The position numbers were made by a program, and so were the translations under genes. This document shows, piece by piece, positions 39,931 through 49,384 of a stretch of 64,000 nt of DNA (positions within the stretch are counted from its first letter, which is position 1; each line of letters begins with the position of its first letter). The stretch comes from Amycolatopsis sacchari. GTDB taxonomy: Bacteria > Actinomycetota > Actinomycetes > Mycobacteriales > Pseudonocardiaceae. Where the stretch lies: contig NZ_FORP01000006.1 in the NCBI RefSeq assembly GCF_900114035.1, positions 186,001 through 250,000 on the forward strand. The letters are read 5' to 3'. Below the pieces are notes generated by a model. The model did not search any database. It worked only from the letters and a program-made list of their open reading frames with translations, and had not been told where the DNA came from.

Positions 39931-41937
39931 GTGCAGAACCAGTTCGGTGGGGAGGCCGAGTCCGTTGTCATGGCACGTGACATCGGGGAGGTGCACTTCC
40001 ATGAGGTTCGGCGAGGGGCGGCGTTGTGCCAGGTGCCGGTGGTGCCGGCGCACTACACCGACAACGAGCGGCCGCTGGGGGAGCTCGACGAGTGGTTTGC
40101 CGCTGGTGGCGGGCCTCGCGTCGCGATCGTGCGTGGGGCGCCCGGGTCGGGGCGCACCACGCTGGTCAACCACTGGGTCGGGCGGCACCGGCACGACTAT
40201 CCCGACGGGCGGTTCTTCGTGCGGCTCGCGAGCGGGCCCGACGGCGCCGACCGGGAGCGGGCCGCGCTCCGCGAGCTCCTGCTCGCCACCAGCCACCGCC
40301 CCGAAGAGATCCCGGCGAGCCTGGACGGACGGGCAGGCTGGTGGCGCTCCTGGACCACGGGCAAGCGCGTCGCCCTCGTCATCGACGACGCGTTGACCGC
40401 CTCCCAGGTGCACAGCCTCCTGCCGGGAGAGGGCGCCTCCGCGGTACTGGTCACCGAGGCGGGCCGCCTCACCGGGCTGCTCGCGTCCGCGACGGCCACG
40501 CTCGTCGACGTCGACCCGATGGCCGATTCCGCTGCCCGCGAACTCCTCGGCCGGCTCGTGGGCGCGGAGCGGATCGCGGCCGAGCCCGAGGCCGTCGACC
40601 GGCTGCTCGCGCGCTGCGAGGGTTCGACGATCGCGTTGTGCGTGGTCGGGGCGCTGCTCAAGGAGTTCCCGGACCGGCCCATCGCCCGGCTCGCCGACAA
40701 ACTCGCGCACGACGAGCGCGTGCTCCGCGAGCTCTCCCGGGACAGCAGCCTGTCGGTCGCCGTGGTGTTCGACGCCGCGTACGAGCGGCTCGGCGAGCAG
40801 GCGCGGCGCTGCTACCAGGCGCTGGGCGCACACCCGGGAACCGGTGAGGTCTCCGTCGACGCCGTCGCGGCCGTGCTCGCGGAACCGGCCGACGACGTGT
40901 CGGACGCACTGCAGGAACTCGTGCACGCCAGGCTGGTGAGCACGCCCGAGGAAGACCGCTACCTGATGTCCGGGCTGGTGCGGCGGCACGCGCGGACCAA
41001 GGCCGTCGACAGCGACCGGGTGCTGCGCGGGTTCGTCCAGCACTACCTGACGCGCACGGTCGCGGCGGCCGCGTTGCTCATGCCGGACCGGGTGTGGCAC
41101 CGCGCGCTGCTGCCCCGCGTCACCGCGTCCGGCACGGCGTCGTCCGCGGAGCAGTGGCTGGACGTCGAAGGGCAGAACGTCCGTGCCGCGGTCGAGGTCG
41201 CCTCGCGGCTCGGCCTGCTCGACGAGGTCTGCCGGTTCGCGGTCGCGTTGTGGCCCTACTACGAGCGGGGTGGCCACACCCAGGACATGGTGGCGGTCAA
41301 CGAACTCGGCCTCCGCGCCGCCGGAGCGCGCGGCGACGACCTGTGCCGCGCGGTGCTCGGGTTCCAGCTGGGGTTCGCCCACCTGCAACGCGAGGACACC
41401 GACCGCGCCATGGCAGTTCTGCGCGAGGCGCAGGATGCCGCCAGGCGCGCCGGTTCGCTCGAGGCCGAAGCCACCGCGGTCGAGTCGCTCGCGCTGGCCC
41501 ACCTCGCGCGCGGGGACGCCGAAGCGCTCGGCCTGCTGCGCCGCAACGTCGAACTCGCCGCCGCCACCGCTGACCCGCGGCGTCTCGCGCTCGCCCGGCT
41601 CCACCTGGCCAAGGCCGTGCCGCCCGCGGAGGCCCTGCCGCTGCTGGACCAGGCGGCGGAGGGACTGCGGACGGAGGAGTACAACCTCGCGAAGATCGAC
41701 CTGTGGCGCGGCCGCAAACTGCGTGAGGCCGGCCGGCTGACCGAGGCCGCGCAAGCGCTCGACCGGGTCGGGGCCGGCCACCGCGAGCGGGGTGAAGCGC
41801 TGGTCGAACAGGCGGAGCTGGCACTGGCGCTGGGCGAAACCGAGCGTGCCGCGGAGAAACTGCGGGAGGCGGAGGAGCTGTTCCGCCGCCACGGGCTCAC
41901 CGCGCTCGCGCGCTCGGTGGCCGATCGGCCGGTTTGA
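39931..41937 (+). CDS. NB-ARC/STAND ATPase with TPR repeats
   Basis: The 668 residues have an NB-ARC nucleotide-binding domain (P-loop GAPGSGRTT at 69-77, with Arg75 where Lys is usual; Walker B VALVIDDAL; then LERRxG-type helices and a winged helix ending near 345), followed by alpha-helical TPR-like repeats (about 410-668). It resembles the ATPase/TPR part of AfsR-type regulators without the SARP DNA-binding domain. Such proteins act as signalling hubs or innate-immunity-like switches; no effector domain is visible at the N-terminus. The GTG at 39931 is used. It ends overlapping the convergent gene by 41 nt. Confidence 0.85.
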   Translation: MQNQFGGEAESVVMARDIGEVHFHEVRRGAALCQVPVVPAHYTDNERPLGELDEWFAAGGGPRVAIVRGAPGSGRTTLVNHWVGRHRHDYPDGRFFVRLASGPDGADRERAALRELLLATSHRPEEIPASLDGRAGWWRSWTTGKRVALVIDDALTASQVHSLLPGEGASAVLVTEAGRLTGLLASATATLVDVDPMADSAARELLGRLVGAERIAAEPEAVDRLLARCEGSTIALCVVGALLKEFPDRPIARLADKLAHDERVLRELSRDSSLSVAVVFDAAYERLGEQARRCYQALGAHPGTGEVSVDAVAAVLAEPADDVSDALQELVHARLVSTPEEDRYLMSGLVRRHARTKAVDSDRVLRGFVQHYLTRTVAAAALLMPDRVWHRALLPRVTASGTASSAEQWLDVEGQNVRAAVEVASRLGLLDEVCRFAVALWPYYERGGHTQDMVAVNELGLRAAGARGDDLCRAVLGFQLGFAHLQREDTDRAMAVLREAQDAARRAGSLEAEATAVESLALAHLARGDAEALGLLRRNVELAAATADPRRLALARLHLAKAVPPAEALPLLDQAAEGLRTEEYNLAKIDLWRGRKLREAGRLTEAAQALDRVGAGHRERGEALVEQAELALALGETERAAEKLREAEELFRRHGLTALARSVADRPV

Positions 41938-43522
41938 TCAACGTAGTTTCGGCGCGGTAGCGCTGTCCGCCCACCACGACCGTCAGCGGGCCCGGAACCG
42001 CCGAGTGCAGGAGTGCGGCCGCGAACGCGGCGACGGGTCCGGTGACCGGGTCGAGCCGGATGAGCGCGCGGTCGGCCGTGCCGACGAGCCAGCTCGTGGC
42101 GGTCAGCCGGGCGACGGCGAGCCGGCAGCCCGGCAGGTTCGCCAGCGTCCGTTCGATCCAGTGCTCCGCGTCGCGGGGGCGGTCGTGGACGAGGACGTCG
42201 GCGAGGTCGAGCAGCCGGACGTTCGGTTCCTCCGTGTCCACCACGAGGTGCCCGTCGGGGCACGGTGCGTCGGGGTCACGCAGCACCTCCGCGGGGAAGC
42301 AGGTGACCGTCGCCTCGTCGTCGCCCCAGCGCACCTGGACGAGCTGGGCGTGTGCCCGGGGCACCCGCACCTCCGGCACGGGCAGGGCGCGGATCTCCGC
42401 GGAGTACCGCGGTGGTGCGAGGTCCAGCCAGCGGTAGATGGTTTCGCGCAGCACGGCCGCCGACTTCCCGGGCAGTGACGTCGTGAGCCCGGTGATCTCG
42501 GTCAGATCAACGGGTTCCCGGACGGCCCGTTCCAGCTGCGGACCTGGCGGGGCGTGCGGGTCCAGCCGTGGTGCCACCTCCAGCAGCCTGCCGATCGGGG
42601 ACCGCGGGTCCACGGCGTCCGCCGGGGCGGCGGCGAGCAGCAGCGGTGTGCCGAGCGCGGCGGAGTAGAAGCTGACCGAGCCGTGGTCGCCGATCGTCAC
42701 GTCCGCGGCGACGAGCGCCGGGCCCCACAGCCGTTCGCTGGGCAGCACGAGCACGCCGGCCCGTGCGCAGTCGGCCAGCCAGCTGTCCACCTGCCAGCGC
42801 GAATGCCGTCCGGCGATGTTCGGGTGCAGCGCCACGGCGAGCCGGTAGGTCCCGAGGTCCAGCCCGGCCGCGAGCCGCGAGACCAGGCCGGGATCGCTGC
42901 CGTACAACGAGTTCGCGCCCCACGTCGACGACACGAGCACGAGCCGCTGGTGCGGGCGGACGCCCAGTGCCTGCCGGTAGGTCTCCCGCAGTGGGCGGCT
43001 CGCGACGAGCCGGTCGAAGCACGGGTCGCCCGCGACGAGTGCGGCGCCGACGGCCTCGGGACAGGCTTCGGCGAGGCGCGTGAGCTGCTCGGCGTGGGAG
43101 AGCACGATGACCGACGGCACCGGCCTGCCGCGGTGCAGCAGCCACGGGCTCGACAGCCCGAAGACGCTCCTGGCCCCGTCCGATTCGAGGTACTTGTTGT
43201 AGCCCATGCCGTGCGGCACGACCATGAGCGGCGCGGTGATCTCGTGCAGGTCCCCGCCGTAGCTCGCGGCGATCGCGAAGTCCGGCCGCTGCCGCAGCGC
43301 CTGCCGCCACGGCAACAGCCGGGTGATCCCGGCACCGGCGAGGAACGTGTCCGTGCCCGCGGTGAACGCGCTCGAACCCGGGCACGTGAACACGGTCTCG
43401 ACGCGGGGGTCCTCGGCGAACAGCGGGAGGACGTCGAACAGCCGGGTCGCCGCGGTGGTGTTGTGCACCACGGCCAGTACGGTCCGCTCGGCGCGGACGG
43501 TGCTCCAGCTGTCGACCGACAC
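41897..43522 (-). CDS. GT-B-like protein, possible teichoic/glycerophosphotransferase relative
   Basis: The 541-residue cytoplasmic protein has a first Rossmann-like half (TVLAVVHNTTAATRLFDVLP ... LMVVPHGMGYNKY) and a second half with HQRLVLVSSTWGANSLYG and VAADVTIGDHGSVSFYSAALG. That last segment resembles the DYSS/SxS region of CDP-glycerol glycerophosphotransferases and other GT-B transferases. Actinobacterial relatives are mostly hypothetical. There is no signal peptide. The C-terminal 150 residues look unrelated to transferases. Assignment as a transferase is tentative. Convergent 41-nt overlap with the NB-ARC gene. Confidence 0.7.
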   Translation of the reverse strand: MSVDSWSTVRAERTVLAVVHNTTAATRLFDVLPLFAEDPRVETVFTCPGSSAFTAGTDTFLAGAGITRLLPWRQALRQRPDFAIAASYGGDLHEITAPLMVVPHGMGYNKYLESDGARSVFGLSSPWLLHRGRPVPSVIVLSHAEQLTRLAEACPEAVGAALVAGDPCFDRLVASRPLRETYRQALGVRPHQRLVLVSSTWGANSLYGSDPGLVSRLAAGLDLGTYRLAVALHPNIAGRHSRWQVDSWLADCARAGVLVLPSERLWGPALVAADVTIGDHGSVSFYSAALGTPLLLAAAPADAVDPRSPIGRLLEVAPRLDPHAPPGPQLERAVREPVDLTEITGLTTSLPGKSAAVLRETIYRWLDLAPPRYSAEIRALPVPEVRVPRAHAQLVQVRWGDDEATVTCFPAEVLRDPDAPCPDGHLVVDTEEPNVRLLDLADVLVHDRPRDAEHWIERTLANLPGCRLAVARLTATSWLVGTADRALIRLDPVTGPVAAFAAALLHSAVPGPLTVVVGGQRYRAETTLIKPADRPPSARAR

Positions 43523-43544
43523 GACGGCCCATCCTAGAACGGGG

Positions 43545-44432
43545 TCACGGCGTCCAGGTGGTGTTGGCGCCGCAGAGGACGATCGCCGGGAGGGCGCCGG
43601 GGACCTGACCGGCCAGCCAGGCGGCGAACGGCGTGGCCGCGGCGGGTTCGACGGCCAGGCGGAACTCCTGCCACAGCACGGTTTGCGCGTCGAGGATCTG
43701 CTCGTCCGTGACGCGGAGCGCGTGGACCGGGTGGCTGGTCAGGATCCCGAAGGGCACTTCGCCGATCCGGGTCGCGCCGAGCGCAGACGAGGCGACCGAG
43801 GTGGTGTCGGCGTCGACGGGGTGGCCCGCTTCCAGTGCCCGGTTCAGGCAGTCGCAGTGCTCCGGTTCCACCGCGACCGTCAGGCGCCCGCCGCCCAGTG
43901 CGATCCCGGCCGCGAGACCGCCGCCGCCCACCGAGACCGCGATGGAGTCCACCTCCGGCACGTCCTCGACCAGTTCCGCCGCGACAGTGCCCTGTCCCGC
44001 GACGACGACGGGATCGTTGTAGGCCTCGACGTAGCGGGCACCGGTCACCTCGAGGGCCGCGGCGGCCGCCTCCGAGTAGGTGTCGCCGGCGCGGACCAGC
44101 TCGGCGCCCGCCGCCTCGATGCGCTCGGCCTTGCCGTCCGGAATGGACTTCGGGGCGTACACGGTCGCGGGCACGCCGAGGATCGAAGCCGCCGTCGCCA
44201 CGCCGATGCCGTGGTTGCCGCCCGACGCCGTCACCACGCGTTCCGGCAAAGGACCGCTGAGCAGCGCGTTCAACGCACCCCGCAGTTTGAACGAGCCCGT
44301 CCGCTGCAGGTGCTCCAGCTTGAGCACCAGCGGCCGCCCGTCGAACTCGGTGCGCAGGACGGGCGTGCGGCGGACGTACGGGCGGATCCGCTCGGCGGCG
44401 GCCGAGACCTCGGAGGCGAGCGTGGCTGTCAT
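43545..44432 (-). CDS. Threonine/serine dehydratase-like PLP enzyme
   Basis: The 295-residue fold-type II enzyme has the PLP lysine in GSFKLRGALN, ASGGNHG as the substrate loop and VGGGGLAAG as the phosphate site. It should deaminate a hydroxy-amino acid. Substrate is not determinable. The divergent LysR gene and a LysR box between them predict specific induction by a ligand. The ATG at 44432 lies only one base after GGAGG, so the start may instead be 44459, where the operator would overlap the start; the former is preferred. Confidence 0.85.
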   Translation of the reverse strand: MTATLASEVSAAAERIRPYVRRTPVLRTEFDGRPLVLKLEHLQRTGSFKLRGALNALLSGPLPERVVTASGGNHGIGVATAASILGVPATVYAPKSIPDGKAERIEAAGAELVRAGDTYSEAAAAALEVTGARYVEAYNDPVVVAGQGTVAAELVEDVPEVDSIAVSVGGGGLAAGIALGGGRLTVAVEPEHCDCLNRALEAGHPVDADTTSVASSALGATRIGEVPFGILTSHPVHALRVTDEQILDAQTVLWQEFRLAVEPAAATPFAAWLAGQVPGALPAIVLCGANTTWTP

Positions 44433-44458
44433 ACCTCCACTCTGCGCGCCGGAAGCCA

Positions 44459-44482
44459 TTAGCGGATAACGCGGTTCGCTAA
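44459..44482. promoter_or_regulatory. LysR-type operator between lysR and dehydratase
   Basis: TTAGCG (44459-44464) and CGCTAA (44477-44482) form a perfect dyad with a 12-bp spacer, starting 24 nt upstream of the lysR gene. Dyads of this size containing T-N11-A are the standard recognition site of LysR regulators in divergent pairs. Confidence 0.72.
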
Positions 44483-44506
44483 GCAGACTTCAGCGATACT
44501 TACGAC

Positions 44507-45412
44507 GTGCTGCACGCCGAACGACTGCGGATCCTCGTCGAGGTGGCGCACGCCGGTTCGATCGCGACCGCCGCCCGGCGGCTGGGGTTCACGCCGTCGG
44601 CGCTGTCCCAGCAGCTCGCGCGGCTGGAGCGCGAGGTCGGCTGTGCGCTGCTGGAACGCCGTCCTACGGGTGCCTCGCTGACCGAGGCGGGGCGGCTGCT
44701 GGTGACCCACGGCGAGGTCGTCGCGGGCGAACTGCGTGCCGCCGAGCAGGCGCTGGCGGCGCTGCGCCGTCAGCCGGTCGCGGACCTGGGCATCGGCACG
44801 TTCGCCACGGCCGGTCAGGTGCTGCTGCCGCCCGCGATGCGGGCGTTCCGGACTGCCCACCCGGACACGAGGTTGCGCCTGATCGACCTCGAACCGCCGG
44901 ACGGCTACGACCTGGTGGTGTCGGGGGAGCTGGACCTGTTGATCACGCACCGCTACCCGGGTGTGGCGCTGCCCCCGGTCCGCGGGCTGGCGCGGCAGCC
45001 GTTGCTGGCCGACCGGTTGCGGGTCGTGCTGCCCGCCGACCACCGGCTCGCCGGGGCGCCGCGGCTGCGGTTCGAGGACCTCGCGGACGACGACTGGGTG
45101 TCCGGCGACGGGAACGCGCCGAGCCGGATCTGCTTCGAGAGCCTGACCGCCGAGACCGGCATCCGGCCGCGGGTGGCGTACGAGACGCGGGACTACGCGG
45201 CGATCCTCGCGCTGGTGCGGGCGGGGCTGGGGGTGGCGTTCGTGCCGCAGAGCCTGCTCGGCAGCGCGGCGCGGGACGGCATCGTGGTGCGCGACCTCGA
45301 CGGGCGGCGGCCCGTGCGGGAGATCTTCACCGTGCACCGCGCCCGCCCTCCCGGGCAGGTGACCACGATGGTCGACCTGCTCCGGGAGGTGGTGCGGAAC
45401 AGCCGCCCGTAG
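44507..45412 (+). CDS. LysR-family transcriptional regulator
   Basis: The 301 residues start with a LysR winged helix (about 1-62: RLRILVEVAHAGSIATAARRLGFTPSALSQQLARLE) and continue as a periplasmic-binding-like effector domain (about 88-295). It is divergent from the dehydratase gene at 43545 and almost certainly regulates it, with the TTAGCG dyad in the intergenic gap. The effector is probably an amino acid related to the enzyme's substrate. The GTG start is at 44507. Confidence 0.92.
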   Translation: MLHAERLRILVEVAHAGSIATAARRLGFTPSALSQQLARLEREVGCALLERRPTGASLTEAGRLLVTHGEVVAGELRAAEQALAALRRQPVADLGIGTFATAGQVLLPPAMRAFRTAHPDTRLRLIDLEPPDGYDLVVSGELDLLITHRYPGVALPPVRGLARQPLLADRLRVVLPADHRLAGAPRLRFEDLADDDWVSGDGNAPSRICFESLTAETGIRPRVAYETRDYAAILALVRAGLGVAFVPQSLLGSAARDGIVVRDLDGRRPVREIFTVHRARPPGQVTTMVDLLREVVRNSRP

Positions 45413-45451
45413 GGCGTCCGTTGAGGGTGGCGGTGGGGAAGCGGCTGGCCG

Positions 45452-45826
45452 CTAGCCGACCTCGACGAGGTCCACCACGAAGATCAGGGTCTCGTTGGGC
45501 TTGATCACGCCGCCCGCGCCGCGTTCGCCGTAGGCCAGGTGCGGCGGGATGACCAGCTTGCGCCTGCCGCCGACCTTCATGCCCTGCACGCCCCGGTCCC
45601 AGCCGGGGATGACGTGCCCCTGCCCCAGCGGGAAGCGCAGCGGCTGCCCGCGGTCCCACGACGCGTCGAACTGCTCGCCGGTCGAGTGCGAGACGCCGAC
45701 GTAGTGCACGGACACGACCTTGCCCGCGGTGGCCTCCTCGCCGTCGCCGACGCTCACGTCGGTGATCTCCAGGTCCGCGGGCGGCGGGCCGTCGGGGCGG
45801 TCCACCTCGGGCTTGCTCAATGCCAT
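45452..45826 (-). CDS. FKBP-type peptidyl-prolyl isomerase
   Basis: The 124-residue single-domain FKBP has the active-site pattern VHYVGVSHSTGEQFDASWDRGQPLRFPLG, VIPGWDRGVQGMKVGGRRKLVIPPHLAYG and LIFVVDLVEV. There is no signal peptide, so it acts in the cytoplasm. The ATG at 45826 has GAGGAG 6 nt upstream; a GTG at 45832 is too near this site. It is monocistronic. Confidence 0.93.
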   Translation of the reverse strand: MALSKPEVDRPDGPPPADLEITDVSVGDGEEATAGKVVSVHYVGVSHSTGEQFDASWDRGQPLRFPLGQGHVIPGWDRGVQGMKVGGRRKLVIPPHLAYGERGAGGVIKPNETLIFVVDLVEVG

Positions 45827-45907
45827 GGTCACTCCTCGTTCTCGGCTCGCTGCACCGTATCGACCCGGTGTCCCGATCGCATTTCCAGTGGTCTCTACGC
45901 TCAGGGC

Positions 45908-46939
45908 ATGGACTGGTCACTCCGCACGCGTGCGATCGCCGCGGGCCGCCCCGCGGCTCCGGGCGAGCCGTTGAACACCCCGCTCGTCGCGACGAGCACG
46001 TACGTCGCGGGTGGCGACTTCACCTACGCGCGCGAGAGCGGCACGCCGACGTGGGTGGCGCTGGAGGAGGCCGTCGGTTCGCTCGAAGGCGGCTACGCCA
46101 CGGCCTTCGCCTCGGGGATCGGGGCCATCGCGGCGGTGTTCGAGCTGTTCCCGATCGGCGCCGGCGTGGCGGTGCCCACGGTCAGCTACTCCGGCACGCG
46201 CGGACTGCTGGAGCACGCCGAAAAGCAGGGCCGCTTCACCGTGCGGCAGCTCGACCCGGAGGACACCGCGGCGTGGCAGGCGGCGGCCGACGAGGTCGAC
46301 GTGCTGTGGATCGAGTCGCCCACCAACCCGATGCTGCAGCTCATGGACTACGCGGCGCTCACCGGCCGCCGCGCGAAGGTCGTGGTGGACAACACGTTCG
46401 CCACCCCGCTCGTGCAGCGGCCGCTGACGGAGGGCGCGGACGTCGTCGTGCACAGCGCGACGAAGCTCATCGGCGGGCACAGCGACCTCCTGCTCGGCGT
46501 GACCATCGCCAAGGACGAGACGCTCGCGCGGGAGCTGCGCGACGCGCGCACGCGGAACGGGGCGACGCCCGGCGCGCTGGAGGCGTGGCTCGCGCTGCGG
46601 GGCCTGCGCACGATGCCGGTCCGGCTCGCGGAGCAGTCCAAGACAGCCGCGCTGCTGGCCGAACGGCTGTCGCAGCACGAAGCGGTGACCCGCGTCCGGT
46701 ACCCGGGGCAGGGAATGATGATCGCCTTCGAACTGGCCGACGCCGAGGCCGCGGACCGGTTCTGCGCCTCGCTCGAACTGATCGTGCACGCGACGAGCCT
46801 CGGTGGGGTGGAGAGCCTCGTCGAGCGGCGGTCGATGTACGCGGCCGAATCCCACCTGCCTGCGGGCTTGATCCGCTTCAGTGTCGGGCTGGAAGATCCA
46901 GAGGACCTCTGGCGGGATCTGGAGCGGGCACTCGGCTGA
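45908..46939 (+). CDS. Cystathionine gamma-synthase/lyase family PLP enzyme
   Basis: The 343 residues match the Cys/Met-metabolism PLP family: YARESGTPTWVALEEAVGSLEGG, FASGIGAI, VDNTFATPL and the PLP lysine in VVHSATKLIGGHSD, and the C-terminal SLGGVESLVERRS. It acts on cystathionine, homocysteine or related sulfur amino acids. The protein is shorter than the usual 380-400 residues, with a compressed middle segment after MPVRLAEQSK. It is 13 nt upstream of the peptide-transport operon, suggesting co-transcription. Confidence 0.9.
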   Translation: MDWSLRTRAIAAGRPAAPGEPLNTPLVATSTYVAGGDFTYARESGTPTWVALEEAVGSLEGGYATAFASGIGAIAAVFELFPIGAGVAVPTVSYSGTRGLLEHAEKQGRFTVRQLDPEDTAAWQAAADEVDVLWIESPTNPMLQLMDYAALTGRRAKVVVDNTFATPLVQRPLTEGADVVVHSATKLIGGHSDLLLGVTIAKDETLARELRDARTRNGATPGALEAWLALRGLRTMPVRLAEQSKTAALLAERLSQHEAVTRVRYPGQGMMIAFELADAEAADRFCASLELIVHATSLGGVESLVERRSMYAAESHLPAGLIRFSVGLEDPEDLWRDLERALG

Positions 46940-46952
46940 GCTTGGAGCGGTG

Positions 46953-48443
46953 ATGAAGGTCCGGACGCTGGCACTGGCGCTGGCGCTGCTGCTGCCCGCG
47001 ACCGCGTGCTCGGCGGGCTCCACCGCGTCGGTGAGCGGCGGGCCGGACACCCTTTCGGTCGGGTTCGCCGCCGAGCCGCAGAACTTCGACTTCACCCGCA
47101 CGGACGGGACGGCCATCCCGCAGGCGTTGCTCTACAACGTCTACGAGGGCCTGGTGAAGCTCGACGCGAACGGTGAGATCGTGCCGCTGCTCGCGAAGTC
47201 CTGGACGATCAGCCCCGACCGGAAGACGTACGACTTCGAGCTGAGGCCGGACGTGCGGTTCAGCGACGGGGCGCCGTTCTCCGCCTCGGACGTGAAGTTC
47301 TCCGTCGAACGCGTCAAGACCGACTGGTCCATCTCGATCAAGTCCAAAATGGACGTCGTGGACCACGTCGAGGTCGTGGACCCGCTGCACGCGCGCGTCG
47401 TGCTCAAGAAACCGAGCAACGGCTGGCTGTTCGACATGACCGGGCGCGTCGGCGCGATGTTCAGCCCGACCGGGGTCGCGGACCTGGCGAACAAACCCGT
47501 CGGCACCGGGCCGTACGTGGTCGCCGAGCGGCGCCGCGGTGATTCGATCGTGCTGCGGGAGAACCCGGGCTACTGGGGCGCGAAACCGGCGTACCGGACC
47601 GTCGTGCTGAAGTACATCAAGGACCCGACTGCGCTGAACAACGCGTTGCTCAGCAACGGGATCGACGTGATCTCCACGATCACGGCACCCGACTCGATCC
47701 CGCAGTTCGAGGCCGACACGCGGTTCACCGTCCTGCAGGGCACCACGAACGGCGAGGTCGTGCTGTCGTTCAACGGCACCCGCGCCCCGCTGAACGACGT
47801 CCGCGTGCGCCGCGCGCTCACGCTCGCGATCGACCGGAAGGCCTTGCTCGACACGGCGTGGGCCGGCCGGGGCACGCTGATCGGCAGCATGGTGCCGCCC
47901 ACCGACCCCTGGTACGAGGACCTGTCGACGTACTACCCGTACCGCCCGGACGAGGCGAAGGCGCTCCTCGCGCAGGCCGGGCAGCCGAACCTCTCGCTGC
48001 GGCTGCGGATCCCGAACCTGCCGTACGCGGTGTCGGCCGCGCAGGTGGTGCAGTCGGACCTGGCGGAGGTCGGCGTCAAGGTGTCCATCGAGCCGCTCGA
48101 CTTCCCCGCGGTGTGGCTGAAGCAGGTGTTCACCGACCACGACTTCGACCTGTCGATCGTGCAGCACGTGGAGGCGCGGGACATCACGACGTTCGGGAAC
48201 CCGAAGTACTACTGGGGTTACGACAGCCCCGAGGTCCGGCGGCTGCTGGCCGAGGCCGACGCGGGCACCCCGCAGCAGCAGGTGGACGACATGAAGCGCG
48301 TCGCGCGCACGATCACCACCGATGCCGCGGCCGACTGGCTGTTCCTGTTCCCGAACGTCGTGGTGGCGAAGAAGAAGGTGACCGGGCTGGCGCCGAACCA
48401 GGTCAGCGAGTCCTTCGACCTCACGGGTCTGGGGCGCGCATGA
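46953..48443 (+). CDS. Peptide ABC transporter substrate-binding lipoprotein
   Basis: The 496 residues start with a lipoprotein signal (ALALALLLPATACSAG, lipobox TAC-S at about Cys19) and form a type 5 (DppA/OppA) solute-binding protein: LYNVYEGLVKLDANGEIVPLLAKSW, GTGPYVV, ALTLAIDRKALL. It captures peptides, opines or similar solutes outside the membrane. The ATG follows TTGGAGCGGTG. The stop overlaps the first permease gene (ATGA), starting a fully coupled five-gene importer operon. Confidence 0.93.
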   Translation: MKVRTLALALALLLPATACSAGSTASVSGGPDTLSVGFAAEPQNFDFTRTDGTAIPQALLYNVYEGLVKLDANGEIVPLLAKSWTISPDRKTYDFELRPDVRFSDGAPFSASDVKFSVERVKTDWSISIKSKMDVVDHVEVVDPLHARVVLKKPSNGWLFDMTGRVGAMFSPTGVADLANKPVGTGPYVVAERRRGDSIVLRENPGYWGAKPAYRTVVLKYIKDPTALNNALLSNGIDVISTITAPDSIPQFEADTRFTVLQGTTNGEVVLSFNGTRAPLNDVRVRRALTLAIDRKALLDTAWAGRGTLIGSMVPPTDPWYEDLSTYYPYRPDEAKALLAQAGQPNLSLRLRIPNLPYAVSAAQVVQSDLAEVGVKVSIEPLDFPAVWLKQVFTDHDFDLSIVQHVEARDITTFGNPKYYWGYDSPEVRRLLAEADAGTPQQQVDDMKRVARTITTDAAADWLFLFPNVVVAKKKVTGLAPNQVSESFDLTGLGRA

Positions 48444-49384
48444 CCGCGTTGCTGCGCCGGACGGCGATCCTCCTGGTAAGCGCTTTCATCGCGTCGATCG
48501 TGGTGTTCGCGTTCCTCGCCGTGCTGCCCGGTGACCCCGCGCAGGTCGCGCTCGGCGTGAACGCGACGCCGGAACTGCTGGCGCAGACGCGGCACGCCTT
48601 CGGGCTCGACCGGCCGCTCGTCACGCAGTACTTCAGCTGGCTGGGCGGGGTGCTGCACGGGGATTTCGGGCGCTCCTACGTCACCGGTGAGGCGATCGGG
48701 CCGCAGCTGGCCGACCGGCTCGGCGTGACGTTGTGGCTGGTCGGCGCGGGCATGCTCGTGGCGCTGGTGCTGGCGGTGCCGTTCGGCACGCTGGCCGCGA
48801 CGTGGCACCGCCGGGCGTCCGGCGCGGCGATCTCCGGGGTGTCCCAGCTGGGTGTCGCGGTGCCCGCGTTCCTCGCCGGGATCCTGCTGGTGCAGGTGTT
48901 CGCGGTGCGGTTGCGGTGGCTGCCGTCGGGCGGCTGGACGCCACCGGACCAGGACGCCGGCGAGTTCCTGCGCGGGCTCGTGCTGCCCGCGCTTTCGCTC
49001 GGGCTCGTGCAGGGCGCCGTGCTCACGCGTTACGTCCGTTCGGCGGTGCTGGACACGCTCGGCCAGGACTACCTGCGCACGGCGCGGTCCAAGGGGCTGC
49101 GGCCGTATCCCGCGTTGCTGCGGCACGGGTTGCGCAACGCGGCGGTGCCGGTCGTGACGGTGCTGGGGTTGCAGCTGACGACGTTGCTCATCGGCGCGGT
49201 CGTGGTCGAGCGGGTGTTCGTGCTGCCGGGGCTGGGCAGCATGCTGCTGGACGCGGTGTCGTCGCGTGACCTGCTGACGGTGCAGGGGATCGTGCTGGTC
49301 CTGGTGGTGCTGGTGCTGCTGGTGAACTACCTGGTGGACGTGCTGTACGTGCTCATCGACCCGAGGTTGCGGGTGAGGCGGTGA
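48440..49384 (+). CDS. Peptide ABC permease (DppB-type)
   Basis: The 314-residue permease has six membrane helices, the N-terminal TM with LPGDPAQVALG and the EAA-like cytoplasmic loop YLRTARSKGLRPYPALLRHGLRNA that docks the ATPases. It forms a heterodimer with the next gene product. Both ends overlap neighbours by 4 nt. Confidence 0.93.
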   Translation: MTALLRRTAILLVSAFIASIVVFAFLAVLPGDPAQVALGVNATPELLAQTRHAFGLDRPLVTQYFSWLGGVLHGDFGRSYVTGEAIGPQLADRLGVTLWLVGAGMLVALVLAVPFGTLAATWHRRASGAAISGVSQLGVAVPAFLAGILLVQVFAVRLRWLPSGGWTPPDQDAGEFLRGLVLPALSLGLVQGAVLTRYVRSAVLDTLGQDYLRTARSKGLRPYPALLRHGLRNAAVPVVTVLGLQLTTLLIGAVVVERVFVLPGLGSMLLDAVSSRDLLTVQGIVLVLVVLVLLVNYLVDVLYVLIDPRLRVRR

